The position numbers and the translations under genes were made by a program. The notes under the pieces were generated by a model, which was given only the letters and a program-made list of their open reading frames with translations, was not told the origin of the DNA and did no database searches. Of a stretch of DNA of 64,000 nt, positions 26,576-35,421 are shown in pieces. Source of the stretch: an uncultured Tateyamaria sp. (GTDB lineage Bacteria; Pseudomonadota; Alphaproteobacteria; Rhodobacterales; Rhodobacteraceae); contig NZ_CANNCF010000003.1 in assembly GCF_947503045.1 (NCBI RefSeq), forward strand, positions 372,001 through 436,000, in the 5' to 3' direction. Positions within the stretch are counted from its first letter, which is position 1, and every line of letters begins with the position of its first letter.

Positions 26576-26621
26576 ACCGGCGGGCTTGACTCCGGCGCAG
26601 TGCACAGCAAACCGTGGGCCG

Positions 26622-28574
26622 ATGAAAAACACCCTGCGCGAGATCGAAGAGACCCCGGACCTAGGGATCATCATGTCTGACGGCACCCGCCTGTCCGCCC
26701 GCATGTGGCGGCCCGTGGATGCGGGGGATGATCCGGTCCCGGTGATCCTTGAACACCTGCCCTATCGCAAGCGCGACGGGACCTGCGCGCGCGACGCCCT
26801 CACCCATCCTTACTTCGCCGCACGCGGCTATGCCTGCCTGCGCGTGGACATGCGCGGCAATGGCGACAGCCACGGGTTGATGGAGGATGAGTATACCCAA
26901 ACCGAACTGGACGACGCCGTCGAGGTGATCAATTGGGTGGCTGCGCAGGATTGGTGCAACGGCCATGTCGGCATGATGGGGATCAGCTGGGGTGGCTTCA
27001 ATTCCCTGCAGGTCGCCGCCATGGCCCCCGCCCCGCTCAAGGCGATCATCACACTCTGTTCGACCGTGGACCGGTTCAACGACGACATCCACTACAAGGG
27101 CGGCTGCCTGCTCAATGAAAACCTCGGCTGGGGTGCAACGATGTGGAGTTATTCATCGCGCGCGCCCGACCCTGCCCTGCGCCCGGACTGGCGCGAGATG
27201 TGGTTGGAGCGGCTGGAGGCTGAGCCGTTCCTGCCTTCCGTCTGGCTGCGCCATCAAGCGCGCGATGCCTATTGGCAGCATGGGTCGGTCTGCGAAAGCT
27301 ATGACACGATCAAGGCGCGTGTGCTGGCCGTCGGCGGCTGGGGGGATGCCTACAAGAACGCGGTGCCGCAGATCGTCGACAACATCCCCGGTGCTAAGGG
27401 GATCATCGGGCCATGGGTCCACAAATACCCCCATTTCGCCGTGCCCGAACCGCGCATCGGCTTCCTGCAAGAGGCGTTGCGCTGGTGGGACAAATGGCTG
27501 AAGGACGTCGAGACCGGGGTCGAGGATGACCCGGACCTGCGCACTTACCTGATGGACGGGGTACGCCCGGCGACGTGGTACACGGACCGGCCCGGACGTT
27601 GGCTGGCCGATGCGCAGACAGAGACCCAGCATTGGTATTTGACCGATGCAGGCCTCGGCCCTGTGCAGGACACGCTGCATCGCGTCGTCACGTCTCCGCA
27701 GGACACGGGTGCGAATGCAGGCGAATACTGCGCCATCTGGCTGGGCCCGGAGCTGCCGGGTGACCAGCGACGCGACGATGCATCGAGTGCGACGTTTGAC
27801 AGCCCGGCGCTGGAGGCGGACCTGTCGGTCACCGACGCGCCCGTGATCCGCCTGACCGTCAGCGCCGACGCGCCAGTGGCGCAGATCGCGGTGCGGCTGA
27901 ACCACGTGCATCCCGACGGGGCCTCGACCCGGATCACCTATGGCGTGCTGAACCTCGCCCGTCATTTGGGCCGCCCACTGGTGCCTGGCCAGCGCGAGGA
28001 CATCACCCTGACGCTCGATCATGTCGCCTACACGGTGCCAGCAGGGCACCAGCTGCGCGTGGCCATCTCGACTGCCTACTGGCCGCTGATCTGGCCCGCC
28101 CCAACCCCGACGACCCTCGATTTGCATTCCGGGTCCCTGTCTGTTCAGAAACTGAAAGATGCAGGCGAGTGGACCTTTCCACCCCCTGATGCCGCGGCCC
28201 CTTGGCAAACCGAGGAATTGCGCGCGGAAAACCACATCCGCCGTCAGGAAACCGATATGGTCTCCGGCATCACCAGCCTGATCATCGAGGATGATTTCGG
28301 CAGAATCCGCGACCTCGACCACGGGCTGATGAGTGGATCAATCGCGCGCGAGCGCTGGTCGATCCATCCCGATGACCCCCTTTCGGCACGTGGAACATGC
28401 CATTGGAGCGACGAGCTTGAGCGGGGCGATATCCGGCTGCGCACCGAGACGGCCTGCGAAATGTGGTCGGATGCGACCCATTTTCACCTCAGCGCGACAC
28501 TTGAAGCGTTCGAGAACGATATACGCATCTATCATCGCACCCTTGAGGACAAAATCGAGCGCGATCTGCTGTAA
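26622..28574 (+). CDS. CocE/NonD-family alpha/beta hydrolase
   Basis: The protein has 650 residues from the ATG at 26622; the open frame extends upstream but that part lacks homology-like sequence. The N-terminal alpha/beta hydrolase has the nucleophile elbow GISWGGF (Ser about 128) inside HVGMMGISWGGFNSLQVAAM, and GPWVHKYPHF supplies the histidine. The C-terminal X-Pro dipeptidyl-peptidase-like jelly roll (about 380-560) is present. Members hydrolyse esters or N-acyl dipeptides. The immediately following peptide-type ABC transporter suggests a peptide-like or acylated substrate. There is no signal peptide, so it acts in the cytoplasm. Confidence 0.85.
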   Translation: MKNTLREIEETPDLGIIMSDGTRLSARMWRPVDAGDDPVPVILEHLPYRKRDGTCARDALTHPYFAARGYACLRVDMRGNGDSHGLMEDEYTQTELDDAVEVINWVAAQDWCNGHVGMMGISWGGFNSLQVAAMAPAPLKAIITLCSTVDRFNDDIHYKGGCLLNENLGWGATMWSYSSRAPDPALRPDWREMWLERLEAEPFLPSVWLRHQARDAYWQHGSVCESYDTIKARVLAVGGWGDAYKNAVPQIVDNIPGAKGIIGPWVHKYPHFAVPEPRIGFLQEALRWWDKWLKDVETGVEDDPDLRTYLMDGVRPATWYTDRPGRWLADAQTETQHWYLTDAGLGPVQDTLHRVVTSPQDTGANAGEYCAIWLGPELPGDQRRDDASSATFDSPALEADLSVTDAPVIRLTVSADAPVAQIAVRLNHVHPDGASTRITYGVLNLARHLGRPLVPGQREDITLTLDHVAYTVPAGHQLRVAISTAYWPLIWPAPTPTTLDLHSGSLSVQKLKDAGEWTFPPPDAAAPWQTEELRAENHIRRQETDMVSGITSLIIEDDFGRIRDLDHGLMSGSIARERWSIHPDDPLSARGTCHWSDELERGDIRLRTETACEMWSDATHFHLSATLEAFENDIRIYHRTLEDKIERDLL

Positions 28575-28716
28575 CCGCAGCCCATGAGATGTCACGAAAT
28601 CGTCGTGCCGGATTCCGGCATTAACTCTTGCGAGCAGGCGGCAAATGCTTAGGCTCTGGGCGATATCAAGAATACCGCGCACAAGACGCGGGTATGATCC
28701 AACCGGGAGACACCAT

Positions 28717-30321
28717 ATGTCGAAAGAACTAGAAAAGCTGTCCGCACGCGTGACAGCGGGCGCAATGACGCGCCGTGAATTCATGAGCCGCGCTGCGGCA
28801 CTGGGTGTGAGCGCCGCCGTTGCGTCCACCCTTCTGGCCGATGCGGCCCGCGCCGACGGCCATGCAACGCCCGTTGCGGGAGGCACCTTCAAAATGGGTG
28901 TGCAGGGTGGCGAATCCACCAACAGCCAGGACCCCGCCACATGGGCCTCTGACGTGCCGATCGCCGGTGGTCAGCTTTGGGGCGAAGGCCTTGTCGAAGT
29001 CGAAGCCGACGGCTCGCTGACCGGTCTGGTCGCAGAAAGCTGGGAAGGCACGGCGGATGCCAAGACATGGCGCTTCAAGGTGCGTCAGGGGATTACATTC
29101 TCCAATGGTCAGGCTGTCACGGCCGAAGACGTCATGCAGACCATGGCGCGCCACTCCAACGAAGATTCCAAATCCGGCGCCCTCGGCATTGTGCAGGGCA
29201 TCGAATCCATGCGCACTGATGGCGACGTGTTCGAAGTCACACTGGCCGTTGGCAACGCCGACCTGCCCTACCTGATGGCGGACTACCACCTGATGATCCA
29301 GCCCAATGGCGGCTTTGACGATCCAACCGCAGCCATCGGCACCGGCGCCTACACGCTGGAAAGCGACGAGCCCGGCGTGCGCATGATCGGCAAGCGGCGC
29401 GACGACTATTGGGGCGGCGACCAGACGGTCACGGCCCACTATGACACGGTCGAAGTCATCGTGCTGAACGACGCAACCGCCCGTACAGCGGCGCTGCAAT
29501 CGGGTCAGGTCGACACGATCAACCGGGTCGAGCCCAAGATCGCCAAGTTGCTGGACCGCGCGCCCACAATCGACGTGCTGTCGACAGCCGGTCGTGGTCA
29601 CTATGTGTTCATCGCCCATATCGACACCGCGCCCTTTGACAACCTGGACCTGCGTCTGGCCCTGAAATATGCGCTGAACCGTCAGGAAATGGTCGACAAG
29701 ATCCTGCAGGGCTATGGCTCGGTCGGGAATGACATTCCGATCAACGCAGCCTACCCGCTGTTTGACGAAACCATCCCGCAGCGCGAATTCAGCCTCGAAA
29801 AAGCGGCCGAGCACTACAAGAAATCCGGCCATGATGGCTCGCCCATCATCCTGCGGACAGCGGATGGCGCCTTCCCCGGCGCGGTCGATGCTGCAGCCCT
29901 GTTCCAGCAATCGGCCCAAGCCGCCGGTATCCCGCTGGAAATCAAGCGTGAGCCCAATGATGGCTACTGGTCCGAAGTCTGGAACGTGCAGCCCTTCTGC
30001 TGTTCCTACTGGGGCGGTCGCCCGGTGCAGGACCAGATGTACACCACGGCCTACCTGTCCTCGGCAGACTGGAACGACACCCGCTGGAAACGTCCCGAAT
30101 TCGACGCCATGCTGCTTGAGGCGCGCGCCGAACTCGACGAGGCCAAGCGCAAGGACATCTACTCCAAGATGGGTCGCATGCTGAACGAAGAAGGCGGGTT
30201 GATCGTGCCGATGTTCAACGACTTCGTTGACGCCGTTTCGACCAACGTCAAAGGCTGGGAAAGCGATCCCAACGGTCCGCAGATGAACTGGTACGCGTTC
30301 AAAAAGACCTGGAAGGCTTAA
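28717..30321 (+). CDS. Dipeptide-type ABC transporter substrate-binding protein (Tat-exported)
   Basis: The protein has 534 residues from the ATG at 28717 (CGGGAGA upstream). A twin-arginine signal (MTRREFMSRAAALGVSAAVA, residues about 17-36) is followed by a SBP_bac_5 domain: GGQLWGEGLVEVEADGSLTGLVAESWEG, GYGSVGNDIP and the C-terminal LNEEGGLIVPMFNDFVDAVS. It captures peptides or similar solutes in the periplasm for the DppBCDF-like genes downstream. The strong terminator immediately after this gene probably makes it the most abundant product of the transcript. Confidence 0.92.
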   Translation: MSKELEKLSARVTAGAMTRREFMSRAAALGVSAAVASTLLADAARADGHATPVAGGTFKMGVQGGESTNSQDPATWASDVPIAGGQLWGEGLVEVEADGSLTGLVAESWEGTADAKTWRFKVRQGITFSNGQAVTAEDVMQTMARHSNEDSKSGALGIVQGIESMRTDGDVFEVTLAVGNADLPYLMADYHLMIQPNGGFDDPTAAIGTGAYTLESDEPGVRMIGKRRDDYWGGDQTVTAHYDTVEVIVLNDATARTAALQSGQVDTINRVEPKIAKLLDRAPTIDVLSTAGRGHYVFIAHIDTAPFDNLDLRLALKYALNRQEMVDKILQGYGSVGNDIPINAAYPLFDETIPQREFSLEKAAEHYKKSGHDGSPIILRTADGAFPGAVDAAALFQQSAQAAGIPLEIKREPNDGYWSEVWNVQPFCCSYWGGRPVQDQMYTTAYLSSADWNDTRWKRPEFDAMLLEARAELDEAKRKDIYSKMGRMLNEEGGLIVPMFNDFVDAVSTNVKGWESDPNGPQMNWYAFKKTWKA

Positions 30322-30329
30322 AAGCACAG

Positions 30330-30368
30330 AATCGGGCGGCCCCACATGGGGCCGCCCGATTGCTTTTA
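30330..30368 (+). terminator. Strong stem-loop terminator/attenuator after the binding-protein gene
   Basis: A 14-bp perfect stem (30330-30343 against 30348-30361) with an ACAT loop is followed by GCTTTT. It begins 9 bases after the stop of the substrate-binding protein gene and ahead of the permease genes (next ATG at 30524). Partial termination here would give the usual excess of binding protein over permease. Confidence 0.8.
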
Positions 30369-30523
30369 GACATGTATATGAATGCCTCGACAATCAGCGA
30401 GCGGATCGCGCAGCCTGCATACTGGCCCGCTGTTTACACGCATCGGCCGAGCACCCCTTTTGGCGGCAGCCCGCTGGCACTGACATCGCGCCAAAACATT
30501 TTTAGCAGAACAGGTTCATCCTC

Positions 30524-31480
30524 ATGCACCCCATCCTGAAACTTGTGGCAGAACGCCTCGGCATCGGGCTATTGCTGCTGCTGGCTGCCTCTGCCCTGAT
30601 CTTTGGCCTGACCGAAGTCCTGCCGGGAGATGCCGCGCAAGCCGTCCTCGGCCAGGGCGCGACCGAAGAAAACCTCGCCAACCTGCGCGCCGAAATGGGG
30701 CTGGATCGCCCGGCCTTCACACGGTACTTCGAATGGCTCGGCGGCATCTTTACCGGTGACATGGGCATCGCACTGACCAACAAGCTGCCCATCGGCGAAC
30801 AGATCGCCCGCCGGATGAGCGCCACGCTGTTCCTCGCCTTCTGGGCCGCCATCATCTCGGTCCCGCTGGCCATCCTGCTAGGCCTGATCGCCGTGCGCTA
30901 TCAGAACCGCTGGCCGGACAAGCTGATCTCCGGCATTACGCTGGCCTCGATCTCGCTGCCCGAATTCATGATCGCCTATATCCTCGTCTTCTTCTTCGCG
31001 GTGAAACTGTTCTGGGCGCCCTCTTTTGCTTCCGTCTCGCCCGGCATGCCGCTGCTTGATCAACTGCACGCCATTTCACTGCCCGTGGCCGTCCTCACGT
31101 TGGTGGTGCTGGCCCACATGATGCGCATGACGCGCGCCGCGATCCTCAACGTGATGCAATCGGCCTATATCGAAACGGCGGAACTCAAAGGCCTCAACAC
31201 CTTCGCCGTCATCCGCAAACACGCGTTTCCCAATGCCATCGCGCCGATTGTGAACGTGGTGATGATCAACCTCGCCTATCTGGTGGTCGGGGTTGTCGTG
31301 GTTGAAGTGGTGTTCGCCTATCCCGGCATGGGCCAATATCTGGTTGACGCTGTGGTCAAACGAGACGTTCCGGTCGTGCTCGCCTGCGGCGTGATCTTTG
31401 CCGCCGTCTACATCATCCTCAACATTGTCGCTGACGTGGTGTCCATTCTGGCCAACCCACGCCTACGCCACCCCAAATAA
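30524..31480 (+). CDS. Dipeptide-type ABC transporter permease (DppB-like)
   Basis: The protein has 318 residues and six membrane segments. It has the N-terminal segment typical of DppB (FGLTEVLPGDAAQAVLGQGATEE) and the ATPase-contact loop AELKGLNTFAVIRKHAFPNAIAPI. It forms the channel with the DppC-like protein encoded 13 bases downstream. The 202 bases before it contain the terminator described above and no further gene. Confidence 0.93.
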   Translation: MHPILKLVAERLGIGLLLLLAASALIFGLTEVLPGDAAQAVLGQGATEENLANLRAEMGLDRPAFTRYFEWLGGIFTGDMGIALTNKLPIGEQIARRMSATLFLAFWAAIISVPLAILLGLIAVRYQNRWPDKLISGITLASISLPEFMIAYILVFFFAVKLFWAPSFASVSPGMPLLDQLHAISLPVAVLTLVVLAHMMRMTRAAILNVMQSAYIETAELKGLNTFAVIRKHAFPNAIAPIVNVVMINLAYLVVGVVVVEVVFAYPGMGQYLVDAVVKRDVPVVLACGVIFAAVYIILNIVADVVSILANPRLRHPK

Positions 31481-31493
31481 CTGGAGAGCACAG

Positions 31494-32312
31494 ATGTTCA
31501 AAAACATACCCCTCTCCGCCGCCATCGGCCTCACGATCACCGCGACCTATTTCCTCGCGGCAATCTTTGCCGACCTGATCGCCCCCTACGGCATGGCCGA
31601 AGCGGTGGGTGATGTGTGGGAGCCCTCCTCAGCAGACCACTGGCTGGGCACCGACCAGATCGGACGGGATTTGCTGACGCGCATGATCTATGGCGGGCAA
31701 ACCACAATCCTGATCGCCACGCTGGCCACAATGCTCAGCTTTACCACCGGGGCGGTGCTGGGCTTCATCGCCGCCGTGTCCGGGGGCTGGGTCGATCAGG
31801 TGATGAGCCGCCTTGTCGACCTGTTCATGTCCATCCCCTCCCTGATCCTCGCGCTCGTCATCCTGTCCTCGATCGAGGCCACGGTGGTGACACTGGTGGT
31901 GATCATGGGGCTGCTCGACAGCACACGGGTCTACCGCCTCTCGCGCGCCGTGGCCGTGGACATCTCGGTCATGGACTATGTCGAGGCCGCACGCCTGCGC
32001 GGCGAAAAACTCACATGGATCATCTTCCGCGAAATCCTGCCCAATGCGCTCTCGCCACTGGTGGCCGAAATGGGACTGCGCTTCATCTTCATGGTGCTGT
32101 TCATCTCGACACTCAGCTTCCTCGGAATCGGCGTACAGCCCCCGCTTGCAGACTGGGGCGGCATCGTGAAAGAGAACAAAGAAGGGATCAACTTCGGCAT
32201 CGGCGCCGCCCTCTACCCGGCTGTCGCCATCGCCACACTGGCCATCAGCGTGAACCTGATCGCCGACTGGGTCCTCAACCGCACCACATCGCTCAAAGGG
32301 GGACGCGGATGA
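31494..32312 (+). CDS. Dipeptide-type ABC transporter permease (DppC-like)
   Basis: The protein has 272 residues from the ATG at 31494 (CTGGAGAG upstream). It has the DppC hallmarks HWLGTDQIGRDLLTRMIYGGQT near the N terminus and EAARLRGEKLTWIIFREILPNALSP as the ATPase-contact loop, with FLGIGVQPPLADWGGIV near the end. It pairs with the DppB-like subunit. Confidence 0.93.
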   Translation: MFKNIPLSAAIGLTITATYFLAAIFADLIAPYGMAEAVGDVWEPSSADHWLGTDQIGRDLLTRMIYGGQTTILIATLATMLSFTTGAVLGFIAAVSGGWVDQVMSRLVDLFMSIPSLILALVILSSIEATVVTLVVIMGLLDSTRVYRLSRAVAVDISVMDYVEAARLRGEKLTWIIFREILPNALSPLVAEMGLRFIFMVLFISTLSFLGIGVQPPLADWGGIVKENKEGINFGIGAALYPAVAIATLAISVNLIADWVLNRTTSLKGGRG

Positions 32313-32406
32313 CCTTCATTGTTCCAAAAATATGCACTCTTGCCAGGGTCGGCGGGTGGGCGCCTTTGGCGCAGCCAAACAGAGCACGCGCCGACGGAGG
32401 CCAGTC

Positions 32407-34041
32407 ATGACCACACCTCTTTTGCAAGTGCGCGGCCTCAAGATCGGGGCGACCGTCTATCCCCCCGGTGAAAAACCCCATGATATCGAAATCGTGCACG
32501 GCGTCGACTTCGACGTCGAGGCGGGCAAGGTGCTGGGGCTGATCGGCGAATCCGGCGCCGGGAAATCCACCATTGGCCTCGCAGCCATGGCCTATGGGCG
32601 GGGCGGTGTGGAGCTCACCGGCGGAACGGTCATGGTCAACGGGCGCGACGTGCTGCAATCCTCCGTGCGCGACGTGCGCCGCCTGCGCGGGGCCGAGGTG
32701 ACATACGTCTCGCAATCCGCCGCCGCCTCGTTCAACCCGGCCAAGCGGATCATGGAACAGGTGATCGAAGCTGCCGTGCTGCAGGGCAAGTTCTCCAAGT
32801 CCGACGCCGAACAGCGCGCCCGCGATCTCTTTGCCAAGCTCGGCCTGCCCGATCCCGACAACATCGGGTCGCGCTATCCCCACCAGGTCTCGGGTGGGCA
32901 ATTGCAGCGCTGCATGACGGCCCTTGCGCTGTGTCCCGAACCGGACCTCGTCGTGTTTGACGAACCGACCACCGCGCTGGATGTAACCACCCAGATCGAC
33001 GTGCTGAAGGCGATCAAGGACGCGATCCGCGACACTGGCGTGGCTGCCCTCTATATCACCCACGACCTTGCCGTGGTGGCGCAAGTCTCTGATCACATCA
33101 TGGTGCTGCGCCAGGGCGAGATGGTCGAATACGGCACCACCGACGAGATCATCAACGCCCCGAAAGAGGAATACACCCAGGCCCTCGTTTCGGTCCGGTC
33201 CATCAAACATGTCGAAAAGGAACCGGTCGAACCGATCCTGAGTGTACAAGGGATCACCGCGCGCTACGCAGGCACCAATTTCGACGTGCTGCATGACGTC
33301 ACCGTCGACATCAGCGCCGGTCAAACGCTGGCCGTTGTAGGCGAATCCGGGTCCGGAAAATCGACCCTCGCCCGTGTTATCACCGGCCTCTTACCCCCGC
33401 GGGAGGGCACGATCACGTTCGGCGATCGCACGCTCAGCCCCGATCAGCCCTCGCGTTCGCGCGAAGACCTGCGCGAATTGCAGATGATCTACCAGATGGC
33501 CGACACCGCGATGAACCCGCGCCAGACCGTGGGCACGATCATCGGACGTCCGCTTGAGTTCTACTTTGGCCTCAAGGGGGCCGAAAAACAGAAGCGTATT
33601 CAGGAACTTCTGGACGAAATCGAATTGGGCAGCGGCTTTCAGGATCGCTATCCGGCAGAGCTGTCCGGGGGGCAGAAACAACGGGTCTGCATCGCGCGTG
33701 CACTGGCGGCCAAGCCCAAGCTGATCATCTGTGACGAGGTCACATCGGCGCTTGATCCGCTGGTGGCCGACGGCATCCTCAAGCTGCTGTTGCAGCTGCA
33801 AAAAATCGAAGACGTCGCCTATCTGTTCATCACCCACGACCTCGCCACAGTGCGGGCCATCGCCGACAGTATCGCGGTGATGTATCAGGGTCGCGTCCAG
33901 CGCTACGGCACCAAGTCCGAGGTGCTGACACCGCCCTTTGACGACTATACCGACCTGCTTTTGAGTTCGGTGCCGGAGATGAAACTGGGCTGGCTCGAGG
34001 ACGTGATTGCGCATCGCAAGATGGAGAGTGCGGGGAACTGA
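32407..34041 (+). CDS. Dipeptide-type ABC transporter ATPase, DppD-DppF fusion
   Basis: The protein has 544 residues from the ATG at 32407 (CGGAGG upstream). It has two full nucleotide-binding domains: the first with GESGAGKS, SGGQLQR and LVVFDEPTTALD; the second with GESGSGKS, SGGQKQR and LIICDEVTSALD. The two ATPases normally encoded as DppD and DppF are thus fused into one polypeptide, which is common in alphaproteobacteria. Both halves keep all catalytic motifs. It is the last gene of the transporter unit. Confidence 0.93.
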   Translation: MTTPLLQVRGLKIGATVYPPGEKPHDIEIVHGVDFDVEAGKVLGLIGESGAGKSTIGLAAMAYGRGGVELTGGTVMVNGRDVLQSSVRDVRRLRGAEVTYVSQSAAASFNPAKRIMEQVIEAAVLQGKFSKSDAEQRARDLFAKLGLPDPDNIGSRYPHQVSGGQLQRCMTALALCPEPDLVVFDEPTTALDVTTQIDVLKAIKDAIRDTGVAALYITHDLAVVAQVSDHIMVLRQGEMVEYGTTDEIINAPKEEYTQALVSVRSIKHVEKEPVEPILSVQGITARYAGTNFDVLHDVTVDISAGQTLAVVGESGSGKSTLARVITGLLPPREGTITFGDRTLSPDQPSRSREDLRELQMIYQMADTAMNPRQTVGTIIGRPLEFYFGLKGAEKQKRIQELLDEIELGSGFQDRYPAELSGGQKQRVCIARALAAKPKLIICDEVTSALDPLVADGILKLLLQLQKIEDVAYLFITHDLATVRAIADSIAVMYQGRVQRYGTKSEVLTPPFDDYTDLLLSSVPEMKLGWLEDVIAHRKMESAGN

Positions 34042-34230
34042 CCGCGTCGCTATCTGGCGCCGTGGCCCTTGCCCGGGCCGCTTTTCCGGCGCGCTTTGAC
34101 TAAAATCTATTGCTCTTTCTTGGTCATTGAACCTTGAAATCTGCCTTTGACAGGCTTGCGCCGGGTGGGCGGCAACCCTGCGTTAACGTCTGGAACCTAG
34201 TCAGGACATGAGCAACAAGAGGATAGGCTT

Positions 34231-34716
34231 ATGGACAGACAGGTTTCGACACGGCAGGCACTGACTTTGATGGCTTTGCGCATCAGTCTTGGCATGTTGC
34301 TGGTCTGGTGGGGGCTCGCCAAGATCGTCAAACCCGGCATGGGTGTTCAGGTTCAGAAAAAGTTCTATTTCGGGCTCTTTCCCGGTGACGACCTGCAATA
34401 CGCCTTTGGATATGTCGAACTTATCATCGGGCTTTTGGTGGTGTTTGGTCTCTTCCGCATCTACGCGGTGCTGGCCCAGCTTGCGGTCACCGGCTTTTCC
34501 GCGATGACCATTTGGTCCGCCCTGCTTGACCCGTTTGCCCTGTGGCTGCCCATGGACAAGATTGCCGGGATGCAGCACCTGTTTTACCCCACGGTGATTG
34601 CGCTCTGCGGATCGGCGGTGATGATTGCCTTCCGAAAAGAGGATCGCTTCTGTCTCGATGCGTTCTTCAAGTCCCGGCGCAACACCTACGCTGGCGAGAC
34701 GTTCCCGGCGGAATAG
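34231..34716 (+). CDS. DoxX-family membrane protein
   Basis: The protein has 161 residues with four membrane helices (about 13-33, 58-78, 82-104, 118-138). The opening ALRISLGMLLVWWGLAKIVKPG and GYVELIIGLLVVFGLF are characteristic of DoxX-like proteins. The biochemical role is unknown; some members associate with thiosulfate:quinone oxidoreductase or redox stress systems. It stands alone on the plus strand, convergent with a thioredoxin-fold protein gene. Confidence 0.8.
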   Translation: MDRQVSTRQALTLMALRISLGMLLVWWGLAKIVKPGMGVQVQKKFYFGLFPGDDLQYAFGYVELIIGLLVVFGLFRIYAVLAQLAVTGFSAMTIWSALLDPFALWLPMDKIAGMQHLFYPTVIALCGSAVMIAFRKEDRFCLDAFFKSRRNTYAGETFPAE

Positions 34717-34803
34717 GTCCCAAAACACGCAGGTTTCGCATCACTCACGGCGTGCGTCGGGCTTGCCCGGCGCCGCACCTTTTTATCTGTTCGTTGATCG
34801 GCC

Positions 34804-35289
34804 TCAGGCCACCGCAGCCTTGTGTGCGGCAAAGGCCTGCGCCAGCTGGCTGGCCTGTTGCATGCCCTGCAGCGTCTCTCGCAACTCCCCGGCGCCGTCA
34901 AACAGCAACAGCGTCACATGCGGCACGCGGTATTTGCGGGCAAAAGCGGCTCCCTCAGGCGTTTTGATATCCGCCACCAGATAGGTCATCCCGCAATCGT
35001 CAAAATCGCGCAGGGCCGCGCGGGTCTGTTTCTGCAGGGCGGTGCAGGTCGGACATTGCGGGTCATGGATCTGGACAATCGCGATGTTGCCCTGCCCGAC
35101 ACGGCTAAGGTCATGCTCAGCTGCATAGGCGCGAAAGGAACTGACACCCCACAGCCCGACGCCTCCGGCCCCGGCTGCGGCAAGTACACCGCCGCCTGCC
35201 AGTTTGAGCATGCTGCGCCGGGTCTGCGGGGCAGCGGCGGGCGCGGCACTTGTCTTGGATTTACGGGGTTTTGCGCGGGATTTGGGCAT
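34804..35289 (-). CDS. Thioredoxin-fold protein, exported, CPTC active site
   Basis: The protein has 161 residues from the ATG at 35289. A basic N terminus with TRRSMLKLAGGGVLAAAGAG resembles a Tat signal or signal anchor. The mature part has VQIHDPQCPTCTALQKQTR, with a CPTC redox pair, and a cis-Pro region RVPHVTLLLFDG. It is probably a periplasmic thiol protein; oxidase, reductase or carrier roles cannot be distinguished. CPTC differs from the CGPC of thioredoxin. Confidence 0.75.
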   Translation of the reverse strand: MPKSRAKPRKSKTSAAPAAAPQTRRSMLKLAGGGVLAAAGAGGVGLWGVSSFRAYAAEHDLSRVGQGNIAIVQIHDPQCPTCTALQKQTRAALRDFDDCGMTYLVADIKTPEGAAFARKYRVPHVTLLLFDGAGELRETLQGMQQASQLAQAFAAHKAAVA

Positions 35290-35421
35290 GTCGAACGGGT
35301 CCTTGTGTTGCGCCACACAGTAGCGGCAAACCCGCAATCACCGCAGTCACGTTCACGTCATCGCGGACAAAGGAAAAAGGCGCGCAAACCCGCTGGGTTG
35401 CACACCCCTCTTATGTCGTGA

